This document shows, piece after piece, positions 1 through 13,000 of a stretch of 60,476 nucleotides of DNA. Every line of letters starts with the position of its first letter. Within the stretch, counting starts at the first letter, position 1. This DNA is from Oscillatoriales cyanobacterium USR001 (GTDB lineage: Bacteria; Cyanobacteriota; Cyanobacteriia; Cyanobacteriales; Microcoleaceae): assembly GCA_001698425.1 (NCBI GenBank), contig MBRE01000037.1:136633-197108 (forward strand). The letters run 5' to 3'. Below the pieces are notes generated by a model. It made no database searches, was not told the origin of the DNA, and saw nothing but the letters and a program-made list of their open reading frames with translations. A program made the translations under genes and the position numbers.

Positions 1-165
1 TAGGTGTTGTCGTTGGCGATGGACTAGGTGTCGTAGTTGGCGACGGGCTAGGTGTCGTAGTTGGTGACGGGCTAGGCGTTGTCGTTGGTGACGGACTAGG
101 TGTCGTAGTTGGCGACGGACTAGGTGTCTTAGTTGGCGACGGACTAGGTGTTATCGTAGCTGGCG
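1..165 (-). repeat. 27-nt in-frame tandem repeat coding a Ser/Pro/Thr linker
   Basis: Imperfect 27-nt units code period-9 residues of the PSPSPTTTP type within the partial RTX gene. They continue to the window edge. Confidence 0.8.
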
Positions 166-1666
166 AAGGAGTCGTCCCCGTTGCAGGTGAAGGGCTAGTT
201 CCCGTTGTTGAAGGAGTTGTCCCAGTTGAAGGTGAAGGAGTTCTGCCCGTTGTCGAGGGAGTTGTCCCCTGAATAGGAAATGGATTTTCATCAACACGCG
301 GAACCGGAGTTGTGGTAAACCGAGAAATATTGAGAGTGCTGGGTTTAACATCAACCAGAATTGCTAAAAACTCTCCAGTACGTTTGTCTTTAATAACTGT
401 GTTGCTAGAATTAGAACCCGTTCCCAGGGCGATTTCCAAATCTGCAAAACTCAAATCCCCTGTAAGCGCGATCGCATCATCATCAGTAAAATCTCTAAAA
501 AAGTCAGCATCAGCCAAACTCACACCGCCTGTAGTTGCACTACCACTACTGAGAGAAGCCGGTTGAGTGCTAAATCTACCTATCACAAAAGTATCTCTGC
601 CTTCACCACCAGTCAAAGTATCTGCACCGCGATCGCCAGAGATAATATCATCACCATTACCACCAGTAATTTGGTCGTTACCTTCTCCACCATAAATAAT
701 ATCGTCCCCCTGGCCACCATCAGCAGTATCATTCCCAGTACCGCTATTCATCCTATCTGAACCTTCCTGACCGAATAACAAATCATTTCCCCCGCCACCG
801 AGCACAGTATCGTTACCCGTATCCCCAAACACAGAATCATTACCGCGATCGCCCAAAACTAAATCATCCTCACCACCACCACGCAAGCAATCATTCCCCT
901 TTCCCCCAAACAGCGAATCATTCCCCTCACTACCAAACACAGAATCATTACCAGCATCCCCATAACCAATATCACTCCCCTCATCCCCAGAAACCAAATC
1001 GTCATCCTTACCGCCACGCAAGCAGTCATCTCCTGACCCCCCCTCAACAGTATCTTTGCCCGCATTACCACTTAACTCATCTTCCCCTTCTTCACCCCTA
1101 AGCAAATCTGAACCATCCGCACCCAAAATAGTATCGTCACCACCACGCCCTGAAATCGTGTCATTGCGAGGGCTACCAATTAGATAGTTATCCAAATTAT
1201 TTGCCACAACTATCCCCTCAACAAACACTGGTTTCGGAGGAGGAACAGGTGCTGGCGTAACAGAAGGCGCAGGAGTCTGCGTTATCGCAGGAGTAGTCCC
1301 CTGACTCACAGAAGGAGAAGTTCCTCGACTCACAGAAGGAGAAGTCCCTTGACTCACAGAAGGAGAAGTCCCTTGACTCACAGAAGGAGAAGTCCCTTGA
1401 CTCACAGAAGGAGAAGTCCCTTGACTCACAGAAGGAGAAGTCCCTTGACTCACAGAAGGAGAAGTCCCTTGACTCACAGAAGGAGAAGTCCCCTGACTTG
1501 GTGTAGGTGTAGGTGTAGGCGTAGGTGTTGGCGCAGGCGCAGGCGCAGGTGCAGGCGTTGGCGCAGGTGCAGGTGTAGGAAGAATATCTGTTATATTGCC
1601 ATTTTCATCTCGAAGAAAAAACGGTGGTCCTTTCTCAATAAAACCTGTTGGTACTGCACCTGGCAT
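1..1666 (-). CDS. RTX/hemolysin-type calcium-binding protein, 3' end outside window
   Basis: This open frame starts at the ATG at 1666 and runs off the left edge, so at least 555 residues are coded. It begins MPGAVPTGF, matching the MPGAVP start of the next RTX gene upstream. Order: a short N-terminus; a Pro/Ala/Thr-rich stretch (about residues 34-55); about eight tandem copies of an 8-residue unit SVSQGTSP (55-121); glycine-aspartate nonapeptides of the GGxGxDxLxG type (about 160-360), which bind calcium in RTX proteins; a non-repeat segment containing DTFVIGRF; and a second Ser/Pro/Thr-rich run with period-9 units to the edge. A GGAGG box lies about 8 bases before the ATG. RTX proteins usually leave by type I secretion with a C-terminal signal, which is not visible here. 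A secreted, calcium-binding surface protein is inferred from family knowledge. The Thr/Pro linkers could be O-glycosylated. Confidence 0.85.
   Translation of the reverse strand, partial: MPGAVPTGFIEKGPPFFLRDENGNITDILPTPAPAPTPAPAPAPAPTPTPTPTPTPSQGTSPSVSQGTSPSVSQGTSPSVSQGTSPSVSQGTSPSVSQGTSPSVSQGTSPSVSRGTSPSVSQGTTPAITQTPAPSVTPAPVPPPKPVFVEGIVVANNLDNYLIGSPRNDTISGRGGDDTILGADGSDLLRGEEGEDELSGNAGKDTVEGGSGDDCLRGGKDDDLVSGDEGSDIGYGDAGNDSVFGSEGNDSLFGGKGNDCLRGGGEDDLVLGDRGNDSVFGDTGNDTVLGGGGNDLLFGQEGSDRMNSGTGNDTADGGQGDDIIYGGEGNDQITGGNGDDIISGDRGADTLTGGEGRDTFVIGRFSTQPASLSSGSATTGGVSLADADFFRDFTDDDAIALTGDLSFADLEIALGTGSNSSNTVIKDKRTGEFLAILVDVKPSTLNISRFTTTPVPRVDENPFPIQGTTPSTTGRTPSPSTGTTPSTTGTSPSPATGTTPSPATITPSPSPTKTPSPSPTTTPSPSPTTTPSPSPTTTPSPSPTTTPSPSPTTTP
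1303..1500 (-). repeat. 24-nt in-frame tandem repeat coding SVSQGTSP
   Basis: About eight nearly identical 24-nt units lie in the partial RTX gene and code an 8-residue Ser/Thr/Gly/Pro linker. Near-identity at DNA level suggests recent slippage or recombination, so copy number probably varies between strains. Confidence 0.85.
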
Positions 1667-1703
1667 TGTTTCGCCTCCTTAATAAAGTTAGTAATGGGGA
1701 TTT

Positions 1704-1768
1704 AGTTATTGGTTATTGGTTATTGGTTAACGGTTAACAGTTAACAGTTAACAGTTAACCAATAACCA

Positions 1769-1770
<2 letters not shown>
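1704..1770. repeat. Heptanucleotide repeat tract (GGTTATT then TTAACAG units)
   Basis: Short tandem units of GGTTATT switch to TTAACAG and then to the complementary AACCAAT form. The tract fills the gap between the two RTX genes and reaches the stop codon of the upstream one. It resembles the STRR class of heptamer repeats known in cyanobacteria. Confidence 0.8.
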
Positions 1771-5143
<3,373 letters not shown>

Positions 5144-5365
5144 GATGAAAACTCCTTTTTTAGATGATTTTGCTTGAACGTGGTGAACGGTTTGAAGTTA
5201 GTTTCGCAGGAAAAATAAAGTTTAAAATTAATCAACAATCTTGATTAGTTTTAACACAATCAAATGAGTTGACAAGGGCGATAGTTTTTTTACCTCCACA
5301 TATTTTGCCCTGAAGAGTGTTAATACTTTCACGGTTTTTCTGATATTTTTAGGTTAACTTCTGGG

Positions 5366-7624
5366 TTAATTTTGGCGATCGCGAAGTGTTGCAGACCCTG
5401 AGCGCGGAATAGATGTATAAATCAGAGGGATTAATGGACCTACTTGCTCTTGTCCGTTGGCTGCTAGTTCGCTGTGGCAAAGGCAAAGTGAGGAACACCG
5501 ACTCAATAAGTCTAACAAAATTCGCCGTAATCTTTGTCGGTCTGCTTCCTGTTCGGCTTCGATTTGGGTGGGGGACCAGGAGCCTTGTTGGAGGAATAGG
5601 GGGGCGGCGAATAGGTTGGCTGCACCGCCGCTCATCCATAGGTGAGAACCTGCATCCAGCCAAAAATGCCATTTATGAGCTTGGCGATGGTTGCGGTATT
5701 GAAAGATGTTTGCCAGGGTGACTGCATTGCTGTCTCGTCCGGTGGTTCGGAGGGGGAAGGGGTTGGCGGTGATGGTTCCTCGACGAAGAAGTTGAATAAA
5801 TTGTGCCACTGTTGCTGATTGGGAGTAGGGGGAAGGTTTTCCCTGGAGTCGACGGTCAATTTCCCAATAGTGTACAGCGGTTTCGATGAGTTCTCGGAGT
5901 GCGGCTAGTTGATGGTAGGGGAGTTCGCGATCTTTGAGGAGAAATTTCTGAATGGCTCGATCGAGTAGGGCTATGGGGTTGGGGAGTAGGTGTTGCTGTT
6001 GGTGCGATCGCTGTTGTTCGATCCATTCCCAAATCTCTTGATATGCTGTGGTGGCTCTGTGTCCCAGTCTATCCCATCTGGGAAAGGTATTCGCCTGAAG
6101 TAAGCGAGGGTTTTCTGTGTCTGGATAGAAGCAGTGATCGGCGATTAAACCGGCCCGCACTGGATCGATATGGGAGATGGGGAGTGGAAAAGGGGGAGAG
6201 GGGGAGAGGGGGAGAGGGGGGGATTTCGTTTTTCCTTCTTCCTTCTTCCTTCTTCCTTCTTCCTTCGTTTCGATCGGTTGACTTAAGATAATGAGCATTT
6301 CGGCTACTTTGTCTCGATCTACTAGACGGCCTAAGCCTGGATAGACTAGGGCTAAGAGGGTGAGCAGGGCTCTGATGGTGGGGGAACTAGATAGGGGGCG
6401 TTGGTCGTTGAGAGATTCTGTGGGAATGTGGTGACTGGTGAGGATTTCTATGAGGCTGTAGCGCGCGATCGCATCTAAACCAGGTGCAATTACCGCTATT
6501 TCTTGAGGTGCAGCGGTTTTTGACTGTACTAATTCGATAATCGCTTCGGCGGTTTTGCGAAGTAAGTCAGCGCGGGAAATGGTTTGAATTGATTTTACTG
6601 AATCAGGGGCTAGGGGATAGGGGCTTTGGGGTAAGGAAAAATTTTCTTCTGCACTTTCTCTTATCCCTTCTGGACCGAGGGCTAATTCTACAAAAACAGT
6701 CCCAATTTTGGCGGCTAAACCGCTAGGACGATTTAAGCGCTCGACTGAGCAACGCTTTTGCAGGTTAGCCATGTATTCGGGATCGGCTCCTAAACCGAGG
6801 CGAGTACCGCCATCAGGATTATAGGTAAAAGCACCGACTGCGCCGCGATCGAGTAGGAACTCGAACAGGTGGCGGCTAATGGCTGGATATTCATCTACAT
6901 CATCGGCAATTACTGCTTGATACCTATAGGCTAAATGCTGCTGATAAGTACGATCGTTGAGTAGATATCGCCAGTAAAGTTCGCAAATAATACCGTAAGT
7001 AAGTAATCCTCTGGCTAAACACCACGATCGCCATTGGGTAAGTAACTCTCCGATTAGTGGCCAAAAACTCCCAGGGGTGGTATCATCAATAAATCCCCGT
7101 TCTAAAATGGTGGGTATTTCTTCAAAGGGAGTGGCGCTGAGAGCGGCAAGTTGAAATAAATCTAGTATCCGACGTACCATGCGTTCTATGCCGATACCTG
7201 CTTGTCGCAATAATACTTCGTCAAGTTCTTGACTCCAGAGTTGGGCGGCAAGCTCCTGCTCGGTTTCTGGTCTGAGTCGCAGGGGAAATTGGGCTCTCAA
7301 GTCTAGGGATTGAATTAAGAGCGGCCAAAATAGCACTACTTCGTCTTCAAAAAAGCCTAGTGGTGTGGTGGAATGGAAGGAGTGTTTGCCGGAGGTGGCG
7401 TTGGCGATGTGATCGGCTAATTTAAGTCGGTTGTTGGAGTTCGCGGCTAATACTAAAATTGCTGGTACTCTTTGACCGGCGAGTTTGTGTAATTCGCTCT
7501 GGCGACGGGAAAATTTGGGTGATAAAGGTTTAACTGTTTGACTCCACTGGCAAAATTGTTCTACGAGGCGAGTGCTTTTACCGCTGCGGGAGTTGCCAAA
7601 AATCCAAAAAGAATTAGAGAACAC
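5366..7624 (-). CDS. UvrD-like superfamily 1 helicase-related ATPase
   Basis: I chose the GTG at 7624 as start, giving about 752 residues. The open frame extends to 7774, but the extra 50 residues look non-protein-like and would overlap the divergent pxcA. A Walker A motif, GNSRSGKST, stands within the first 15 residues, and a Walker B-like VIADDVDEYP lies about 230 residues later. The stretch AFTYNPDGGTRLGLG is placed like helicase motif III. This order is typical of UvrD/PcrA and AddB-type proteins. Clear later motifs (IV-VI) are hard to identify, so helicase activity is uncertain and an AddB-like or inactive ATPase is possible. A low-complexity Glu/Lys then Pro/Leu/Ser segment is coded by an expanded GGAAGAA and purine-rich repeat at about 6180-6265. 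A role in DNA repair or recombination is inference. Confidence 0.6.
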   Translation of the reverse strand: MFSNSFWIFGNSRSGKSTRLVEQFCQWSQTVKPLSPKFSRRQSELHKLAGQRVPAILVLAANSNNRLKLADHIANATSGKHSFHSTTPLGFFEDEVVLFWPLLIQSLDLRAQFPLRLRPETEQELAAQLWSQELDEVLLRQAGIGIERMVRRILDLFQLAALSATPFEEIPTILERGFIDDTTPGSFWPLIGELLTQWRSWCLARGLLTYGIICELYWRYLLNDRTYQQHLAYRYQAVIADDVDEYPAISRHLFEFLLDRGAVGAFTYNPDGGTRLGLGADPEYMANLQKRCSVERLNRPSGLAAKIGTVFVELALGPEGIRESAEENFSLPQSPYPLAPDSVKSIQTISRADLLRKTAEAIIELVQSKTAAPQEIAVIAPGLDAIARYSLIEILTSHHIPTESLNDQRPLSSSPTIRALLTLLALVYPGLGRLVDRDKVAEMLIILSQPIETKEEGRRKKEEGKTKSPPLPLSPSPPFPLPISHIDPVRAGLIADHCFYPDTENPRLLQANTFPRWDRLGHRATTAYQEIWEWIEQQRSHQQQHLLPNPIALLDRAIQKFLLKDRELPYHQLAALRELIETAVHYWEIDRRLQGKPSPYSQSATVAQFIQLLRRGTITANPFPLRTTGRDSNAVTLANIFQYRNHRQAHKWHFWLDAGSHLWMSGGAANLFAAPLFLQQGSWSPTQIEAEQEADRQRLRRILLDLLSRCSSLCLCHSELAANGQEQVGPLIPLIYTSIPRSGSATLRDRQN
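6183..6265 (-). repeat. In-frame expansion of GGAAGAA and GGGGAGA repeats
   Basis: Inside the UvrD-like gene a GGAAGAA tract (coding strand) is followed by CCCTCTCC-type units, all in frame. The same GGAAGAA family occurs between genes at 16078-16113 and 60424-60476, so this looks like an intergenic repeat type that has entered a coding region. Confidence 0.75.
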
Positions 7625-7711
7625 GGTTTTTACTATAAATAAATTTGTTAAGATACCACATACACTAACGCTTATTGATAACTTGCTAAAAGGCGTTAAC
7701 CGGATTGATCT

Positions 7712-9070
7712 ATGACTGTATCTCCTTGGATGAAGATTGACAAATACTTGCACTCTGCCTATCAGTGGTACCAAGAAACGCCGGAAAGAGCTTTAAATGA
7801 GGCTTATAATGCTGCTTTGGCGATTCAGGCGATCGAACGCAAGCATTTTAATGGCAAAAAAATCTCTGCTGAATTTGGCAACTACGGTGAAAGCACTCTG
7901 TCTTATTTTAACTTGGAACTTAAAAAGTATTTAAAGATTATCAGGATGCGGAAGGTTGAGTTTAATTTCAGCTATTCTGTTTTCGATTTGCCAGATCAGT
8001 TTGCTGGTCATTCTTCTCCCCAAAGTTTAGCCGATCGCTTTCCTAATGCCAATTTTTTAGATAGGTTAGAATTTATTGATGAGGTGACAAGCAAATATAC
8101 TAAGCCTCAAATGTCATCAAGGTTAACTGCTATTGTCCCGACGACAAGTTTGCAGAATGGTTCTCTAAATTCGGCGGGGAAACAGCCGACTATTGGAGCA
8201 AATAATTCTGTGGATAGTTCTCAGAAAAATATCCTGAATCGGATTGATACTAGCTCTGACGATCTAAATTTACTACCGCGATCGCTCCTGAAAACAATCA
8301 ATCGAATTGGACGAGAATTAGACCCAGAATCGGAAAAGGAAATTATCAAGAATTTTCGCAATTCTAAGGTCAAAACAATTGTAGCTATTAGGTTTATTTT
8401 ACTTTATTTAATTTTGATTCCTCTGTTGACTCAGCAGGTATCAAAAAATTTCATTGTCGGCCCAATTGTTGACCACAATATGCCCCAGCAAATTGCCCGA
8501 ACTGATATTAAGAGAATCTTCATTAATCCCGATTTGGAAAGGGAGGCTTTTGAGGAGTTACAGCGATTTGAGGAAAAACTTAATTTTGAACAGTTAATCG
8601 GTTTAATTCCGCAGCTTTCTATTGAGAGCAAGAAGGAAAAGGTACAATTTAAAGCTATTGAAATTGCTAAGGAATACCGCAATGAAAGTGCGAATGCTGT
8701 GAAAAATGTTTTTTCTGATTTAGTGGCTTGTGGTGTTTTCGCTGGGATCATTTTTACCAATAGGAGACAAATTGATATTTTAAAGTCTTTTATGGATGAA
8801 TTGATTTATGGTTTGAGTGATAGTGCTAAGGCTTTTATTATTATTTTGTTTACGGATATGTTTGTGGGATTCCACTCTCCTCACGGTTGGGAGGTGCTTC
8901 TGGGAAATCTATCTAAGCATTTGGGGGTGGCGGAAAGTCGAGATTTTAATTATCTGTTTATTGCCACTTTTCCGGTGATTTTAGATGCGGTTTTTAAGTA
9001 TTGGATCTTCCGGTATTTGAATCGTAGTTCGCCGTCGGCGGTGGCTACTTATAAGAATATGAATGAGTAG
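7712..9070 (+). CDS. pxcA: Proton extrusion protein PxcA (CemA family)
   Basis: The 452-residue product has a soluble N-terminal half and a C-terminal membrane domain. Hydrophobic segments include RFILLYLILIPLL (about residue 230), the VFAGIIF region, AKAFIIILFTDMFVG and NYLFIATFPVILDAVF near the end. The motif FHSPHGWE just after the third segment is characteristic of the CemA/PxcA family. In Synechocystis, PxcA (once called CotA) is needed for light-induced proton extrusion and helps CO2 and nitrate uptake; the chloroplast relative is CemA in the envelope. The length matches long cyanobacterial PxcA. The gene diverges from the UvrD-like gene, with about 87 bases between starts, so the promoters share that gap. 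Confidence 0.93.
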   Translation: MTVSPWMKIDKYLHSAYQWYQETPERALNEAYNAALAIQAIERKHFNGKKISAEFGNYGESTLSYFNLELKKYLKIIRMRKVEFNFSYSVFDLPDQFAGHSSPQSLADRFPNANFLDRLEFIDEVTSKYTKPQMSSRLTAIVPTTSLQNGSLNSAGKQPTIGANNSVDSSQKNILNRIDTSSDDLNLLPRSLLKTINRIGRELDPESEKEIIKNFRNSKVKTIVAIRFILLYLILIPLLTQQVSKNFIVGPIVDHNMPQQIARTDIKRIFINPDLEREAFEELQRFEEKLNFEQLIGLIPQLSIESKKEKVQFKAIEIAKEYRNESANAVKNVFSDLVACGVFAGIIFTNRRQIDILKSFMDELIYGLSDSAKAFIIILFTDMFVGFHSPHGWEVLLGNLSKHLGVAESRDFNYLFIATFPVILDAVFKYWIFRYLNRSSPSAVATYKNMNE

Positions 9071-9122
9071 AATATGAATGAGTAATTAATTGCTAGATTT
9101 TGACTAATTGAGGCATGGTTTT

Positions 9123-9764
9123 ATGACAGTAGCAAGTTTAACACCAGCAGAAAAAAGAATAGTTTTAAGGAATGTTTCTTGGAAGACATTTGAGCGTTTG
9201 ATTGAGGAATTAGGAGAAGATAGGAAAACACGATTGGCTTATTCGGAAGGTTTTTTAGAAATTATGACACCGTTGGGAGAGCATGAAAATAATAACCGTT
9301 TTATCGAGAGTTTGATTGGGGCGATCGCTGATGAATTAAATCTAAATATGAAGCGATTTGGTTCTCTAACGTTGAAGCGAGAAAGTATGCAGCAGGGGGC
9401 TGAACCAGATTCTTGTTATTATTTTGTAAATGAGCCAATGGTGAGGGAAAAGCAGAAAATTGACCTCAATTTTGACCCACCTCCTGATTTGGTATTGGAA
9501 ATTGATATAACAAGTAGTTCTCTGAATAAGCAACTAATTTATGCAGCAATTGGAGTTCCTGAAATTTGGCGCTATGACGGTCGAGGGTTAGAATTTTTTG
9601 TGTTACAGGAACCAATTTTGATTTATAATAAAGTGCAACAGAGTAGTATTTTTCCTGGGTTATCTTTCGATGTGATTCCGAGATTTATGCGGCAAAGTTT
9701 AATTGATGGGGAGACAGCAACTTTGAGGGCTTTTCGAGTTTGGGTGAGGGAACAAAATTGGTAA
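9123..9764 (+). CDS. Uma2 family (DUF820) endonuclease-like protein
   Basis: The 213-residue product starts at ATG 9123, preceded by GAGG at 9110-9113; an upstream TTG (9108) is less likely. Features of the Uma2/DUF820 family are visible: SWKTFERLIEEL near the start, RLAYSEGFLEIMTP, GAEPDSCYYF, the PPPDLVLEIDITS strand with the acidic residues of a PD-(D/E)XK-type core, and GVPEIWRYDGRGLEFF. The family is hugely expanded in cyanobacteria and carries a predicted restriction-endonuclease-like fold, but its biological role is not established. The stop codon (9762) is the first unit of a GGTAATT repeat tract, so the repeat array begins exactly at the gene end. Confidence 0.88.
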   Translation: MTVASLTPAEKRIVLRNVSWKTFERLIEELGEDRKTRLAYSEGFLEIMTPLGEHENNNRFIESLIGAIADELNLNMKRFGSLTLKRESMQQGAEPDSCYYFVNEPMVREKQKIDLNFDPPPDLVLEIDITSSSLNKQLIYAAIGVPEIWRYDGRGLEFFVLQEPILIYNKVQQSSIFPGLSFDVIPRFMRQSLIDGETATLRAFRVWVREQNW

Positions 9765-9822
9765 TTGGTAATTGGTAATTGGTTATTGGTTATTGGTTAT
9801 TTGTTATTGGTTATTTGTTAAC
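9756..9822. repeat. Heptamer repeat tract (GGTAATT, GGTTATT, TGTTATT)
   Basis: Tandem units start inside the last codons of the Uma2 gene and continue for about 65 bases, ending in a TTAACTG unit. Confidence 0.8.
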
Positions 9823-10086
9823 TGTCCCGCCCTTACAAAAATTATTATGATACAATTCCGAATCAAACGGAAATGATATAAAACCTAGGGTAGTCTATTA
9901 AATTGCTCCCTGTTGAGCCAGGAACCTATTCGCCTCTTTTTCCGTCACGACAAGCCAACACAACCAAAAAGCAGCGCCCGCCCCAAAAAAATTCTGAAAT
10001 TTTAGTTGTCAACGCGCACGCTTTAAGTTAATCTGGCTAAGTTAGACAAAATACTGATCCTATCGAATCGTTCTAAATAATTAATT
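9823..10086. other. Gene-free stretch upstream of the TPR-GT2 gene
   Basis: This AT-rich spacer has no credible open frame. It presumably holds the promoter and leader of the next gene, but I cannot assign -35/-10 boxes with confidence. The start at 10087 has no clear Shine-Dalgarno sequence. Confidence 0.4.
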
Positions 10087-13000
10087 ATGCAGTCAACAGT
10101 AAATATAGAATCTACATCTCTACATTTTAATCAACGGGCTGAAATCTATTTATCTCAAGGCAAAATAGAAGATGCGATCGCGGCTTGCGAACAAGCTCTT
10201 AAAATTAAACCAGACTTTGCGCCAGCCCTGAAAACTTTGGGTAACGCTCTCCAAGCTCAAGGCCGCATCGAGGAAGCCAGACTCTGGTATGCTAAAGCCA
10301 TAGAAGTTCAGCCAAATTTTCCTGAAGCCTACGCCAATTTGGGCAGTATTTTCGCTACTCAGCAAAAATGGTCGGAAGCAATTAGCCATTACCAAAGAGC
10401 TCTCGTCCTTAAACCAAATTTTGCCGGAGTTTATCGCAATTTAGCTAAATTATTTGCCCAAGTCGGTAAAGCCACTCAATCTCAAGATTGTTGGTATCAA
10501 GCATTTACTCTCGAACCAGAAAAAGCCACGCCCCAAGAACATATTAACTTGGGTAATAGTTTATTGCAGCAGGAAAAAATCCAAGAAGCGGTTAATTGTT
10601 ACAGTCGCGCTATTAAAATAAATCCGAATTTGGCGCAAGCTTATCAACTTTTGGCAGATGCTTTGAAACAAGCTGGAAATTTGGAACAAGCTGCACCTTA
10701 CTATCGAAAAGCGATTGAATTAAATGCGGCTAATGGGAAAGCGGTAACTCAAAATGTTGATACTTTGCCCTCGGCACAAAATATTGATACTTTGCCGGCG
10801 GCGCAGAATATTGATACTTTACCTGCGGCGCAAAATGTTGATACTTTGCCCTCGGCAACTCAAAGAGTTGAGACGGTTAAGCCGCGCTCCGCTGCACCGA
10901 GTATGAATGTGGAAGACCCAGAGGCTTACAATATATTAGCAGAGGGGTATTTAGCTCAGGGGAAATTCGATCGAGCGATCGCATCTTGTCGTCGTTCTTT
11001 GCAATTGAAGCCCGATCCGGCAGTATATAAGTTATTGGGTAATGCTTTGCAAGCTACGGGTAAACTTGAAGATGCGAAAAATTGCTATATTAAAGCTTTG
11101 GAATTAAACCCAAATTTTGCCGAGGCTTATGCTAATTTAGGTAGTTTTCATGCAAGTCAAGAACAATGGCAGTTAGCAATTAATGCTTACCAAAAAGCGA
11201 TTGCCATTAAACCAGATTTTGCTGGTGCTTACCGCAATTTTGCTAAACTTTGGACGCAGGTAGGAAAGCCGGTAGAAGCGGCAGAATGTTGGTATAAAGC
11301 TTTTAATCTCGATCCGAGTAAGGCAACGTCTGAGGAATATTTAAGTTTAGCTAAAACTTTTTTAGAGCAGGGAAAAACAGATGATGGAATTGCGTGTTAT
11401 CGTCGTGCCTTAGAATTAAATCCTACCTCTTCTTGGGGTTATCACGAATTAGCAGAAATCCTAAAAAATCAGGAGAAATGGGAAGAAGCGATTCCGCTTT
11501 ATCGCCGCGCCATTGAGTTAAATCCCGATCATTCTTGGTCCCATAATAACTTAGCCGATGCTCTAATTAAATTAGAAAGGTGGGAAGAAGCGGTTCCTGC
11601 TTACTTAAGCGCGATCGAGTTAAATCCCGATCATTCTTGGTCCCATAATAACTTAGGCGATGCTTTGGTGAAGTTGGAAAGATGGGAAGAAGCTGTTGAA
11701 GCATATAATGGTGCAAATAAAGTTAAGAATGATTTTTTCTGGTCGCAAAATAACTTAGGCGATGCCTTGATGAAACTGGAAAGATGGGAAGAAGCAGCGA
11801 GGGCTTATCGACGGGCGATCGAGATTAATAATGACCATTTTAATTCCCATAGTAATTTAGCTGAAGCTTTGGTAAAGGTGGAAGATTGGGAGGGTGCGAT
11901 CGCGGCTTATCAGAGAGCGATCGAGCTTAATTCTGAATCCTTTTGGTCGTATAATAATTTAGGGGAAATTCTGGTTAAGTTAGAACAGTGGGAAGAGGCG
12001 ATTCCGGTGTATCGGCGGGCGTTAGAATTGAACCCAGAATTTGCTTGGGCTCATTATAACTTGGGACAGGCTTTGGACCAGGTCGAAAGATGGGATGAGG
12101 CGATCGCATCTTATCGTCAGGCGTTAAAAATTCAGCCGGATTTACCTTGGCTACCACGCAATTTGGCCGATGCTTTACGGAATCGGGCTCAGGCTGATTT
12201 AGAGTTGGCGAGTGATTTGTATCTGACTGCGATCGAGCATAACCCGGATGATGTGCAGTTGTATCATAAGGCTTTGGAGATTAGGCCGAATGATGCGGAT
12301 TTGTATGTGGGGTTGGCTGATGCTTTGGTGAAGTATGGTTGGTTGGATGGCGCGATCGTTTTTTATCAGATGGGGTTGCAGATTCGGCCGGACGATCGGG
12401 GGATTTCGGGGCGGTTGGAAGAGGTGTTAAAAAAAAAGGGGGTAAATAGGGCGGTATCAGGATCAGATCGATCGGTTAATTTAGTAGAAAGTAGTGCGAT
12501 TCAGCAGAATGCTGGGGCGGCTTTCGATTATCAGAAGTTAGGGGAAACTCTTCAAGGAGAAGGTAAAGTTAATGAGGCTATTGCTGCTTATAAAAAGGCT
12601 ATAGAAATTAATCCAAACTACTTTGGAACTTACCACAATTTAGGGGATATATATCAGCAAAAAAACAATTTAGATGAAGCAGTAATATTTTATGAGAAGG
12701 CTATTAAAATTAATCCAAGCTTTGCCTGGTCACACCATAATTTAGGAGATACCTTTTTTCGGCAACAAAAGCTTGACGAAGCCGCCGTTGCTTACCGCAA
12801 AGCAATTGAACTTGACCCTAACTTTGCGTGGGCTAACTACAATTTGGGGCGACTTCTCAACCAACAAGATAAGCTGTATGAAGCCCTTAGCTATTACCAG
12901 AGGGCTAATGAACTCGACCCTAACTTATTTCCTTTAGACTTGCAAATTTTGCGGGAAGGGCTGCTGCAAAGCCAAGATGCTTACAGCAGGTGGCGTGCTA

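Noticed and set aside
1303..1500. 24-nt direct repeats as a CRISPR-like array
   Set aside because: No spacers between units; they translate cleanly as SVSQGTSP within an RTX protein.
7625..7774. N-terminal extension of the UvrD-like frame
   Set aside because: It overlaps the pxcA start, and the P-loop lies right after the GTG at 7624, as expected near an N-terminus.
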